Assembly: GCA_945890895.1 (NCBI GenBank)
Contig: CAMDDG010000006.1
Location: 1 to 64,000, forward strand
Length of the DNA: 64,000 bases
Source: Chitinophaga pinensis
Lineage (GTDB): Bacteria > Bacteroidota > Bacteroidia > NS11-12g > UBA955
Reading direction: 5' to 3'
Shown: positions 18,051 through 26,722 of the stretch, piece after piece
Numbering within the stretch: the first letter of the stretch is position 1
How the letters are laid out: each line of letters opens with the position of its first letter
The notes under the pieces: model-generated
Databases searched by the model: none
What the model saw: the letters and a program-made list of their open reading frames with translations, nothing else
Told to the model about the DNA's origin: nothing
Program-made: the position numbers and the translations under genes

Positions 18051-19127
18051 ATGAATCCAATCACGCGAACATTACGACTGCTTTTTGTTTCTATAATATT
18101 TGGAAAACTAAGTATGGCTCAAGCTCAAAAACAACTTCCCCAGTACAATCCCGAATTACGATTTATACATCACAGAGAAGATTGGAAAGGAAATCCAATC
18201 GTTAAAGGTATGTACGTTAATCATGAATTTCCACAAATGAATGGATTTAAGGATGTGCTCAAATGGAAAAGAATGAAAAATCCGTATGAAAAGTTGAAAA
18301 AGATGGACACCTTTGAAATGCCCATAAAGGTGGATTCAGTCATTTTTGATAAATCTCAAGACGGTATTTTTTGGTTGGGACATGCCACTTTTTTGATTCG
18401 TTTTGGAGGAAAACAGTTCATTACAGATCCTGTTTTTAAAAAGGCAGCCGTAGTTAAACGGCACTCTAAATTACCTGTTAAAATTAAAGAGTTACCCGAA
18501 TCTGATATTGTTTTAATGAGCCACGATCATCGCGATCATTGCGATAAAAATAGCTTGCGAAAATTAAGAAAACAGAATCCTGAAATTCAATATTATTCTG
18601 GATTGAATATGGATAAACTATTGAAGAAGTATTTGCGTAAAGCTCCTGGTCAAACCGCCGGTTGGTTTCAACAATACAATACTCAGGGACTGGGTTTTGA
18701 ACTGTACTTTCTGCCCACCCGTCATTGGTCAAAACGCGGATTATTCGACACGAATAAACGATTGTGGGGATCGTTTATATTGGTAATTGATGGAGTTACC
18801 ATTTACTTTGGAGGAGATTCAGGATATGGTAGCCATTACAAGGAGATTGCTACGCTATTCCCACATATTGATTATGCTATATTAGGTATTGGTGCTTATG
18901 AGCCGGAATGGTTTATGGAATCGAATCATTCATCGCCAGCTAAATCGTATCAAGCATTTTTAGATTTAAATGCTCAACATTTGATTCCCATGCATTATGG
19001 AACTTTTGACTTGAGTGATGAACCCATAGGTTATCCCATTCAAGTATTGGAAGACATAAAAAAAAGGGAAGGAGATTCACGGATTGTGATTCCTTCCCTT
19101 GGTGAGAATTTATTTAATTCTAAATGA
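18051..19127 (+). CDS. Secreted metallo-beta-lactamase-fold hydrolase (NAPE-PLD/UlaG-like)
   Basis: 358 residues. A signal peptide (LLFVSIIFGKLSMAQA) is followed by the MBL fold: GHATFLIRFGG (110-120), HDHRDH (158-163, the HxHxDH metal site), FGGDSGYGSHY and a late MHYGTF histidine. The layout, including the N-terminal ~100 residues before the fold, resembles the NAPE-PLD/RomA-type outer-layer MBL family, which hydrolyses phosphodiesters in some members; substrate here is unknown. Its 3' coding end contains a hairpin that acts best as a terminator for the convergent gene (see 19058-19100). Stop is 12 bases from the convergent stop. Confidence 0.85.
   Translation: MNPITRTLRLLFVSIIFGKLSMAQAQKQLPQYNPELRFIHHREDWKGNPIVKGMYVNHEFPQMNGFKDVLKWKRMKNPYEKLKKMDTFEMPIKVDSVIFDKSQDGIFWLGHATFLIRFGGKQFITDPVFKKAAVVKRHSKLPVKIKELPESDIVLMSHDHRDHCDKNSLRKLRKQNPEIQYYSGLNMDKLLKKYLRKAPGQTAGWFQQYNTQGLGFELYFLPTRHWSKRGLFDTNKRLWGSFILVIDGVTIYFGGDSGYGSHYKEIATLFPHIDYAILGIGAYEPEWFMESNHSSPAKSYQAFLDLNAQHLIPMHYGTFDLSDEPIGYPIQVLEDIKKREGDSRIVIPSLGENLFNSK
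19058..19100 (-). terminator. Minus-strand intrinsic terminator inside the 3' coding end of the MBL-fold gene
   Basis: AAGGGAAGGA (19064-19073) and TCCTTCCCTT (19091-19100) are exact reverse complements, and CAC/GTG pair further in. Read on the minus strand the hairpin is followed by eight T (plus-strand A run 19058-19065). It therefore fits termination of the 19140-21290 gene 40 bases past its stop. Confidence 0.72.
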
Positions 19128-19139
19128 GATGATTTAGAT

Positions 19140-21290
19140 TTAATTTTTCATTAAATCAGTCATTTCATCATTAACGGACTTCTTTTTCTTGCTTGTATTT
19201 TCCGAATTCAATGTTTTTTTTGCGGAAGTAGTAGCAGTAGTTTTTACTGCATTCAAGTCCTTATTGACAGTTTTATCTGAATTTGACACGATAGGAGCAT
19301 CGTTAACTGCGGCAGGGTTACTTGTTCCAGAAGCAACTTGAGCAGCATCAGTAGCAGTTTCGCTAGCAACAGGAGAAGATTTTTCAGTTGTTGCAGGTGC
19401 TTGAGGAGCTGGTTCTCTAGAAGATTTCTTCATAGTGGAGGCAGCAGTTCCATTCATAGTTCCTGTTTTTGCCGCAGAAACAGATTTTGAACCAGAAGAG
19501 TTCAATTTTTCCGCCGACACTACTAATTCGATGGAATCTTTTCTTGCTTGTTCTTCATCCAGAACTTGGTCTAAGTAGGTTGTATCTAAAGGTAAATTAT
19601 TCAATTTTTCATCAAACAATGCCGTATCAACCGGAGCCACTGATGCAAAGTCTTCTGTTCCTTCAATAATGGTTGCACCTTTTATTTTAGTGGGTTCTAG
19701 TTCCGGATTGGGTGCGTTTTTTTCTTCTTCTGTGATTTCATTTACTGGTTTTACTTCCTCCGATTCATCTATTTCTGGATAGTTCATGGATGTTCCCAAA
19801 AATCCTAACTCACAACCATTGTTGGAAATTGCACCAAACTTTCCACGACAGCTATCGCGCTTATCGGGAACCATATCGTGGTCTTTGTCTTTCCATCTGC
19901 CAATATTCAAATTGAAACCAGCCATTCCGGAAATGTTTTGAGTGGAACCATAATTAGTAACAGCCAAAATATCATTGATGTTAATAAATGCTTGGAAGGG
20001 ACCTAAATTGAAACTCATACCCAATCCAACACGAGTAGCTTTTGCATCAACCAATGTAAAACTACCCCGAATATCGACCCATTCACCCAATTCTTGATTG
20101 ATCGACAATGTGTTCATTGTTTTATCTCCTTTAACACCAAAACCATATCCACCAATCCATTGAACCTGTGTTCTGGGTGTAATGAAGTATTCTGCACTCA
20201 GAATATAACGGGGTTTTAAATTGGTTGTGTAGGATTCCACGGAACGAGAATTAACCGATAATTTATCAATTAAAGAATCTGCTATACCTTGAAGAACATC
20301 ATCATTCCCTCCACCTAACTCATCAATCTGATTGGTGTCTAAACCATTAAATGTCCAAGAAAACAAAGGGGTATTGAAATCTTGGGCAGCATTTTTCCAT
20401 TTAATATAACCAAGGTTTTGGACGCTTCCTGAAATGCGTAGTTTTTCTATGGGACGGTACATGAAACCCACTCCAAAATTGTAACCACGATTAGAGCCAA
20501 AATCAAAATTATTGACATTGTTTTCAATCATTTGTTCAAGATTCTCGCGATATGAGCTATCTGAAGAGAGTTTTCCTAAATCTACACCAAACAAAGATGC
20601 ATTACCTTGCATTTGACCATTCACACCGATGGAATAAATGCTGGATGTGCCTGTATCGGTAGAAATACCCAAACGTGCTTGGTTCAATCCAACATGAGCT
20701 ATCCCATTTAATACTCCAAAATTGGCACCAACAGACAATTTATTGTTGATGAATCGTCCGTAGGAAAATTGATTTTGATTGTAAGCCATAAAATGGGTAC
20801 CAGCAAAATCCAAGTTCGCATCACGCTCTATGTAAGCGCCGTTTCCTAAAAACATCAAACCAAATAGATCTTTAGGAATGCGAATGGAACCTTCCATGTG
20901 CATGGACGAGTTGAAAGAAAAATACGATTTTTTAGTTCTGAATCCGGCAAAAAACAAATTGGATTGCAAAGAATTATCAATTCCAATTTGTTTTTCATCT
21001 TCATTAATTAAACGAGAAACCGTTTGTAAAGCAGTTTCATTTGAATTAAAGAAGGAATTCATATTTCCACCGGTTAAATCCAAACCGCTGGAAAAGTAAC
21101 CCAAGCCTAAACTAAAGCGGTATTGCGGTAGAAATGCTGGGTTAATGGTATGTGATTGAGGTAAATGTCGATTGTTGTATTCAAAAAAGTTCTGTGCTTG
21201 GATGGATTTTGTAGAAGTAAATCCTGCGATAAAACATCCCCCGAAAACAAGAACACGACGATATATAGATTGATTTGTAATTTGTCTCAT
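19140..21290 (-). CDS. DUF5723-type outer-membrane beta-barrel protein with thrombospondin-3-like linker and Ala/Ser-rich tail
   Basis: 716 residues. After a signal peptide (VLVFGGCFIAGFTSTKSIQA) come about 430 residues of alternating beta strands typical of a Bacteroidota outer-membrane barrel (HTINPAFLPQYRFSLGLGYF, KLSVGANFGVLNG, RPIEKLRISGSVQNLGYIKW); this matches my memory of DUF5723. Around 465-495 lies a calcium-type repeat, DKDHDMVPDKRDSC, as in OmpA-like proteins. The last ~200 residues are Glu/Pro then Ala/Ser/Thr/Lys-rich low complexity with no OmpA domain. It follows the lipoprotein gene by nine bases, so the two are co-expressed. An exact ACATCCCCCGAAAA word copy lies at 21234-21247. 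Function unknown. Confidence 0.75.
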   Translation of the reverse strand: MRQITNQSIYRRVLVFGGCFIAGFTSTKSIQAQNFFEYNNRHLPQSHTINPAFLPQYRFSLGLGYFSSGLDLTGGNMNSFFNSNETALQTVSRLINEDEKQIGIDNSLQSNLFFAGFRTKKSYFSFNSSMHMEGSIRIPKDLFGLMFLGNGAYIERDANLDFAGTHFMAYNQNQFSYGRFINNKLSVGANFGVLNGIAHVGLNQARLGISTDTGTSSIYSIGVNGQMQGNASLFGVDLGKLSSDSSYRENLEQMIENNVNNFDFGSNRGYNFGVGFMYRPIEKLRISGSVQNLGYIKWKNAAQDFNTPLFSWTFNGLDTNQIDELGGGNDDVLQGIADSLIDKLSVNSRSVESYTTNLKPRYILSAEYFITPRTQVQWIGGYGFGVKGDKTMNTLSINQELGEWVDIRGSFTLVDAKATRVGLGMSFNLGPFQAFININDILAVTNYGSTQNISGMAGFNLNIGRWKDKDHDMVPDKRDSCRGKFGAISNNGCELGFLGTSMNYPEIDESEEVKPVNEITEEEKNAPNPELEPTKIKGATIIEGTEDFASVAPVDTALFDEKLNNLPLDTTYLDQVLDEEQARKDSIELVVSAEKLNSSGSKSVSAAKTGTMNGTAASTMKKSSREPAPQAPATTEKSSPVASETATDAAQVASGTSNPAAVNDAPIVSNSDKTVNKDLNAVKTTATTSAKKTLNSENTSKKKKSVNDEMTDLMKN

Positions 21291-21299
21291 GATGTGGAA

Positions 21300-23375
21300 T
21301 TAAAATTGTTTGTTGTACTTGGCGCGCAAGGCAATAGAGACATCTAAAGTGCAATCGGTGTATATGGATACGGGAGTGTTGCCATTGTTGTAGGTGTCGA
21401 ATTTGGTTTTGAATACAATAAATTTGCATCTATCAGCATCCAATTTTTGCAATGTTTGTTTTTGCAAAAGGAAGGTCGACATGTTTTCAGATGGAGTAAC
21501 TACCTTACCGTTGCTGTTTGCGATTCCGCTCACTAACAATGTTACATCTTTAATTGAGTCAATTGGATTATACAGTGAATCGGTGAAAACTAGATCCAAT
21601 GAACCTCCCATGGGGAAACCATTTTTTGTTTTAATTTTTAACTCAACAAAATCGAAGTCAGTCAACCCTCTCAAGCTACTTCCAACATCAGAAGTATCCT
21701 TGTAAGTGAAATTCTTGGCCGTAAGTGTCATAGGAATGTTGGCTTCAAATCCAACTGAAAAACTACTTTGATTGGTAATGTGATTTTCATAAGTTCCTGT
21801 AAAACCTTCTGGATTCATGGTTGCGGTACCTTTTAAATCAAAGCTGGCTGCCGGCATGGCTAAAGCATCAACAATGTTGGAGTTGGTTTTATCCACGGTA
21901 AAATCCAATGTTTTGGTAACACCTCTTTCAGCAATACTGGGGAAAGGAAAATTTAACTCAGGTGCGTTCAAATCTAACGTGTTGCCATCTTTATCCCTAG
22001 CGATGATATCAAATTTAACCGTAACGGGTATTCCCGCTGAATTTTTAACTTTGATAATCATACTCGGATCCTCTAATCTTAAACCTTTGCCTAATTCGGC
22101 CAATTGTGAAACATCCAAGCCGTTGATATCAAAATCATAGGATCTGGTACCCAAGAAACCATCGATGTAGTTGAATTTCGCTGGACTGGCATCAAAATCC
22201 ATTTGAATGTAATTCGATGAATCAAACTCCACCATTCCTACGCTGGGTTGAATTTTAGTAACCAAATTTAATCTTAGAATGTTGTGATCTTTGTTTGGAT
22301 CCGCACCTAAGAATACCGAAGTATTGGACAAATCTACTTCGGTTGTGTTTTGTCCGGTGGGTGCAGAAATGTCAATTTTAGGAAGTGCAACACCGGCTTT
22401 TTTAGCATCGGGTAGAACCACTTCTAAATTTATTTGAGTATTAATAGTTGAGGTTGTAGTAAGTGGTAATTTTCCATATGCCATTTCTACATTTCTAAAT
22501 CTCGAGTTCAATGAAGCATTGGTTAAATCCAAAGAAAGAGCTTCAAGTGGCAATGTTTGTGCGGGAATTTTTGCTTTACCACCAATACATTTAACTCCTG
22601 AATACTGAACATCTACATCAATTCGATCGTTTAAATTGATCAAAACCGAATCATTGGATTTTTCGATTTCAATAGTGGGAACAACAAATCCCAAGTCATT
22701 GCTCAATTGTTTATTCGAAATATCGATACTGTCTTTAACGGTTGCAAATGGAGCAATATTCAACAATGTTGCTGATCCTACTAAGGTTTGAGTGGGTTTA
22801 TTGTCGTATAAACTCACATTGATTTTTGAGATGTTCGTAGGAAGTTTATTGGTAATCTTAAATACTAAATAACCACTTGAAATTTTTAAATATTCGTATT
22901 CCGCACTTTCTGCAATGTTAGTTAATGAAGTTAATTCACTTTTAATTTCTGGGAAAGTGTCTTTTGATCCGTCTTTATCTTGAAAATATTGTTTTGTAGT
23001 GTCATTCAATCCGCTAAGTACATCATTCAGCGTTACAAAAGCAGATTCGGAAATATTGTTAACAGTCAATTCACCGATGCTCACTTTTGTAAAATTGCTA
23101 CCTAATTTCAATTCATTCAGCACCGTATCTGCTTGAATCGATAATACGTCATCTTGTTTAACCGACAATCGAATTAAACCATCAGGATCGTATTGAATAA
23201 TGCTATCTTGTTTTAAGATGTCGGTAATTCTCACTTTGGCGTTAGCTAAGGGAGTTAAAACTTCGGGGTTGATGTTTGGATTATTAAACTTACCAAAATC
23301 AACTTCGTTTTTTTTACATTGCCAGGTTCCAAAAAGGAAAGTTGCAACCGATAAATAAAGTAATGGTTTCTTCAT
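21300..23375 (-). CDS. Large lipoprotein of unknown function, partner of the DUF5723 protein
   Basis: 691 residues. The signal sequence MKKPLLYLSVATFLFGTWQC ends in Cys20, followed by KKNEVD, so a lipoprotein is likely although the W-Q before Cys is an unusual lipobox. The rest is beta-rich with repeated lipid-linked LEA/immunoglobulin-like modules by eye: alternating hydrophobic strands such as SGYLVFKITNKLPTNISKIN and IPVTVKFDIIARD recur, and TNKLP/NSAGIP segments resemble small beta sandwiches. I recognise no catalytic motif. It is directly upstream (nine bases) of the DUF5723 barrel gene, suggesting an outer-membrane pair. A 217-base divergent gap separates it from the Crp/Fnr gene. Confidence 0.7.
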   Translation of the reverse strand: MKKPLLYLSVATFLFGTWQCKKNEVDFGKFNNPNINPEVLTPLANAKVRITDILKQDSIIQYDPDGLIRLSVKQDDVLSIQADTVLNELKLGSNFTKVSIGELTVNNISESAFVTLNDVLSGLNDTTKQYFQDKDGSKDTFPEIKSELTSLTNIAESAEYEYLKISSGYLVFKITNKLPTNISKINVSLYDNKPTQTLVGSATLLNIAPFATVKDSIDISNKQLSNDLGFVVPTIEIEKSNDSVLINLNDRIDVDVQYSGVKCIGGKAKIPAQTLPLEALSLDLTNASLNSRFRNVEMAYGKLPLTTTSTINTQINLEVVLPDAKKAGVALPKIDISAPTGQNTTEVDLSNTSVFLGADPNKDHNILRLNLVTKIQPSVGMVEFDSSNYIQMDFDASPAKFNYIDGFLGTRSYDFDINGLDVSQLAELGKGLRLEDPSMIIKVKNSAGIPVTVKFDIIARDKDGNTLDLNAPELNFPFPSIAERGVTKTLDFTVDKTNSNIVDALAMPAASFDLKGTATMNPEGFTGTYENHITNQSSFSVGFEANIPMTLTAKNFTYKDTSDVGSSLRGLTDFDFVELKIKTKNGFPMGGSLDLVFTDSLYNPIDSIKDVTLLVSGIANSNGKVVTPSENMSTFLLQKQTLQKLDADRCKFIVFKTKFDTYNNGNTPVSIYTDCTLDVSIALRAKYNKQF

Positions 23376-23552
23376 TGAATTTAATTAGGATGAATTTACT
23401 TAGCTTTAAGCTTTTTAATTGTTGGGGAATTTCAACCCAACTTTGATTTACAAAAATTTAAAGGAAAAAAAGAGTAAAACACCTTCGATCACACCATGCA
23501 AAATAACCACTAAAAATTAATAAATACTATCATTTTATTAATAAAAAACCAT

Positions 23553-23560
23553 TATTTTTG
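23553..23560 (+). promoter_or_regulatory. -7 element TATTTTTG for the Crp/Fnr gene
   Basis: Fits TAnnTTTG; its G is 32 bases before the ATG at 23593. No convincing -33 TTG is present. Confidence 0.5.
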
Positions 23561-23592
23561 GTGAACTAACCTTAAGTCAAGACACATTTGTA

Positions 23593-24231
23593 ATGAAAAT
23601 TAGCCCTGAACATTTAAAATTGAAGTTCCCCGATGTTGAGATCGAGCTTCTGAATCAAATATCAGAATTCGGCGAAGTTAAGGAAGTAGAAGCAGGTGAA
23701 GTTTTAATTCGTACAGGTCAACATCTCACATCTGTTATTATTGTACTCAGTGGAACACTAAAAATATATCGTGAAGGAGAGGATGGAGGTGAATATTTCT
23801 TATATTATTTGAAAAATAGTCAGGCTTGCGCAATGTCTTTGGCTTGTTTACGCCATCAAGAAACCAGTCAAGTTATGGCCATCGCTACCGAAGATACCGA
23901 AGTGCTCTTGATACCTATGATTAAAGTGAATGAATGGGTTAGAGAATACCAAACTTGGCAAGAATTTGTAATCAATACCTACCGAAATCGGTTTGAGGAA
24001 GTATTAACCGTTTTAGATCATGTAGCTTTTCGAGGAATGGATGAACGTCTTGAGTTCTATCTCAAAAAACAAAAATCCTTTCTGAAAAAAGGAAACGATA
24101 TTGAAATGTCTCATCAATCAATCGCTAACGATCTAAATACTTCCCGTGAAGTGGTATCTAGACTATTAAAGAAAATGGAACAACGAGGAATGTTAAAACT
24201 CCATCGTAACCATATCGAAATGTTGGGTTGA
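23593..24231 (+). CDS. Crp/Fnr-family transcription regulator
   Basis: 212 residues. The cyclic-nucleotide-binding beta-roll covers about 20-120 (VEAGEVLIRTGQHLTSVIIV, GTLKIYREGEDGGEYFLYYL). The C-terminal winged helix is clear: MSHQSIANDLNTSREVVSRLLKKMEQRGM (about 172-200), the Crp recognition helix pattern. No Fnr-type N-terminal cysteine cluster is present, and a canonical cAMP-binding RxS is not obvious, so ligand is unknown. Cys residues in the QACAMSLACLRHQ stretch (about 77-87) recall Bacteroidota Crp/Fnr members that follow redox or starvation signals, but this is weak. It stands alone between two minus-strand blocks. Confidence 0.9.
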   Translation: MKISPEHLKLKFPDVEIELLNQISEFGEVKEVEAGEVLIRTGQHLTSVIIVLSGTLKIYREGEDGGEYFLYYLKNSQACAMSLACLRHQETSQVMAIATEDTEVLLIPMIKVNEWVREYQTWQEFVINTYRNRFEEVLTVLDHVAFRGMDERLEFYLKKQKSFLKKGNDIEMSHQSIANDLNTSREVVSRLLKKMEQRGMLKLHRNHIEMLG

Positions 24232-24359
24232 TTGCTAATTAGATCACTTTCTGATGTATTAATTCAACTTGCAAATTACCCGGTTGCTGTTAATTGCAGG
24301 TAAATGATGCTGAAGCTACACTCCAATTGGATCCGAGGCTGTAGTAACCCTTACAACTA

Positions 24360-26684
24360 TTATTTAAGCAAGTTTACCGTGCCTTTGTAAACTTGAATTT
24401 CCTTTTCAGGATTTTTAAATGTGGCTTGGTATATATATTGACCCGGTTGACACATAGAACCATTGTAGCTACCATCCCATTTTTCATTGGGATCGTTTGT
24501 TAGGAAAATTAACTGCCCCCAACGATTGTAAACCGTAAACTCAAATTCCGTAATTCGCAATGGTGTAACTAATCCAAATTCATCATTTCGATCCTCTGAA
24601 TTTGCGGGTGTAAACGCATTTGGAAACCAATATAACGGTATGGATCGCACAATCACGGGTTTTGTTACAGTATCTGCACAACCATATTGAGTGCTGGCAA
24701 TTAGTGAAACAGTATAGGTGTTGTGTGTTTCAAATGAGTGAGAAGTATTTTCTAAAGTTGAAAAGTATCCATCCCCAAAATCCCATTCCCAACGGTCTTC
24801 AAATTTGGAATTGTCGGTAAAAATAGTGGGTTCTAACATTTTAGGTTCATCGGGATTGAAGGAAAAGTCAGCTATTGCCCTAGGGTAAATTTCAAGTGGT
24901 GATAATACTGTATCTGAACAACCATACGAATTTTCAACGCTAAAATAAATCGTATAAATTCCAAAATCTTTAAATGCTAAATTTTCTGAAGGGTTATTCG
25001 ATTTTCTGCCATCATTGAAATCCCATAAGTAACGTGAAATAGTACCAGCTCCTGGAGTGGAACCATTGGTGAATTGTATGGGTGTATACTGACAATCATT
25101 TTTGAATTGAACCGATGCATACGGTTTGGGTGCAATATAAGCTTGACGAAGGAAAGTATCTTTGCAACCTTTGCTGTTGTAAACAATTAATCGAATATCG
25201 GGCAAACCTACAGATCCGTAATAATGCTGCACTTTTTTCCCTTCTTCTTGAATGGACCCATCCCCAAAATCCCAATATTCTGCAGAAATAAAACCCGAAC
25301 CTGGCCAGCTGAATGATTCAAATCCCACTACACTGTTTTCGCAGGTGTCGGTGAGCAGAAATTTCGCCGTTGGAGCTGCTAAAATCAATGCGTTTTTATA
25401 TGCCGTGTCTTGGCAACCCGATTGAGAACGAATGACTAATCGAACGGGAAAGTTTCCAGAAGGACTGTAGTAATGAACGGGATTTTGCTGACCGCTGAAT
25501 CGACCATCTCCAAAACTCCATTGCCATTGAATGATTTTGTCGGAAGTTACGCCGGACTTATCTGTAAAAGCTACGGAGTCTTTTTCGCAATTTCCAATGA
25601 AATTAAATGCAGCACGGGGATACGGCGTGGTATCAGAGAGTGTCCAAACGCCAGAAAAATTTTGCTTGGTTCGGTAGGTTAATTGATTCTTAGATGAATT
25701 CAATGTTCCAGAAATGGGATACATCCATTTGCCCAGTGCGTCATTCCATTTAATGCTTCCCAAGTTATTTTCAGTTATTGCATCGTTACCTCCTTGAAAA
25801 TCCAAATCAGCATATTGAAAGTCCAGTGTTAAGTCGGGTTTTATTGAATATCCACCATCCTCCAATATCCAAAATCGATTTATCAAGCGTTCAGAATTTT
25901 CTCCATCACATTCATTGTCAGTATTAAATACGCCAGAAGGTAAAGGTCTATTATTGGGTTTGGGGACGTCCGGAGTGGGGTAGGTTGAAACCGATACATA
26001 TCCCGAATCCAACAGGTTTTGACCAATATTATTGGCTGTGAATTGAAATGTAACCCGCTGACCATTCATATTCAGAAACGGGATGGTAAAAACAGGACCA
26101 CCATCTGCTTTTCGAATATTCCACTGCAAACGTCCATACCCAGAAGAAGGACTGCTTTCTGAAATAATTCCTCCTGTACTTGAATAGGTAAGGGCAGTAG
26201 AATTTTTGTTATTTACAATGAGCGTTCTTGAATTTAAAAACAATTGGGTATTATTTAGTCTTAAAACTCCTGAACCACCGCCGTTAACTCCTCCACCAAC
26301 CAAAGTATTCACAAATAGACCTACAGTTCCATTTCCGCTCAAGTTCAAATCGGGAAAATGGGTTGTAAAATTACCATCAACGGATATATTGCTTCCGCGA
26401 AGTACAACTCGACCGTCGTTAGAAACAAAAACAGGGGAGGATCCATTATTGGTCCAATTATTACTAACAATGAAAAATGAATTGGGTGCTAATTTAATAG
26501 CCGATTTCCCGTTTGATTTATAATTACCATTAATGCCATTTACAATAATGTTGGATCCAGGTGTTTGAACAATGAAGCCGCCGTTTTGAACCAATCCTTG
26601 TGCTTTAACCACAAAGAAACAGCACATAAATAAAAGAGCTGTAAAACTGCGTTTAATGAAATGGTTTGAACGAAAAGAAATCAT
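24360..26684 (-). CDS. PKD-repeat secreted protein with type IX (type B) C-terminal sorting domain
   Basis: 774 residues from ATG 26684; the longer frame begins with TTG at 26708. Signal peptide FTALLFMCCFFVVKAQ. The first ~360 residues are a Gly/Asn-rich beta region. Four PKD domains follow, each with the WxFGDG core: WQWSFGDG, EYWDFGDG, YLWDFNDG and WEWDFGDG. The last ~90 residues form the gliding-motility-associated domain: FPNAFTPANSEDRNDEFG, then VYNRWGQLIF, WDGSYNG and GQYIYQATF. Family knowledge: this domain sends cargo through the T9SS to the cell surface or medium. Fifteen bases (39 from this start) separate it from the repeat protein upstream, so both are probably co-transcribed. 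Confidence 0.92.
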   Translation of the reverse strand: MISFRSNHFIKRSFTALLFMCCFFVVKAQGLVQNGGFIVQTPGSNIIVNGINGNYKSNGKSAIKLAPNSFFIVSNNWTNNGSSPVFVSNDGRVVLRGSNISVDGNFTTHFPDLNLSGNGTVGLFVNTLVGGGVNGGGSGVLRLNNTQLFLNSRTLIVNNKNSTALTYSSTGGIISESSPSSGYGRLQWNIRKADGGPVFTIPFLNMNGQRVTFQFTANNIGQNLLDSGYVSVSTYPTPDVPKPNNRPLPSGVFNTDNECDGENSERLINRFWILEDGGYSIKPDLTLDFQYADLDFQGGNDAITENNLGSIKWNDALGKWMYPISGTLNSSKNQLTYRTKQNFSGVWTLSDTTPYPRAAFNFIGNCEKDSVAFTDKSGVTSDKIIQWQWSFGDGRFSGQQNPVHYYSPSGNFPVRLVIRSQSGCQDTAYKNALILAAPTAKFLLTDTCENSVVGFESFSWPGSGFISAEYWDFGDGSIQEEGKKVQHYYGSVGLPDIRLIVYNSKGCKDTFLRQAYIAPKPYASVQFKNDCQYTPIQFTNGSTPGAGTISRYLWDFNDGRKSNNPSENLAFKDFGIYTIYFSVENSYGCSDTVLSPLEIYPRAIADFSFNPDEPKMLEPTIFTDNSKFEDRWEWDFGDGYFSTLENTSHSFETHNTYTVSLIASTQYGCADTVTKPVIVRSIPLYWFPNAFTPANSEDRNDEFGLVTPLRITEFEFTVYNRWGQLIFLTNDPNEKWDGSYNGSMCQPGQYIYQATFKNPEKEIQVYKGTVNLLK

Positions 26685-26722
26685 AAGTGCAGACGTTTTA
26701 ACTTTCAAAACAACAGTGCGAT

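Noticed and set aside
24232..24359. Gap after the Crp/Fnr gene as a possible small RNA
   Set aside because: No promoter element, no hairpin with T-run and no ORF; I see nothing to support.
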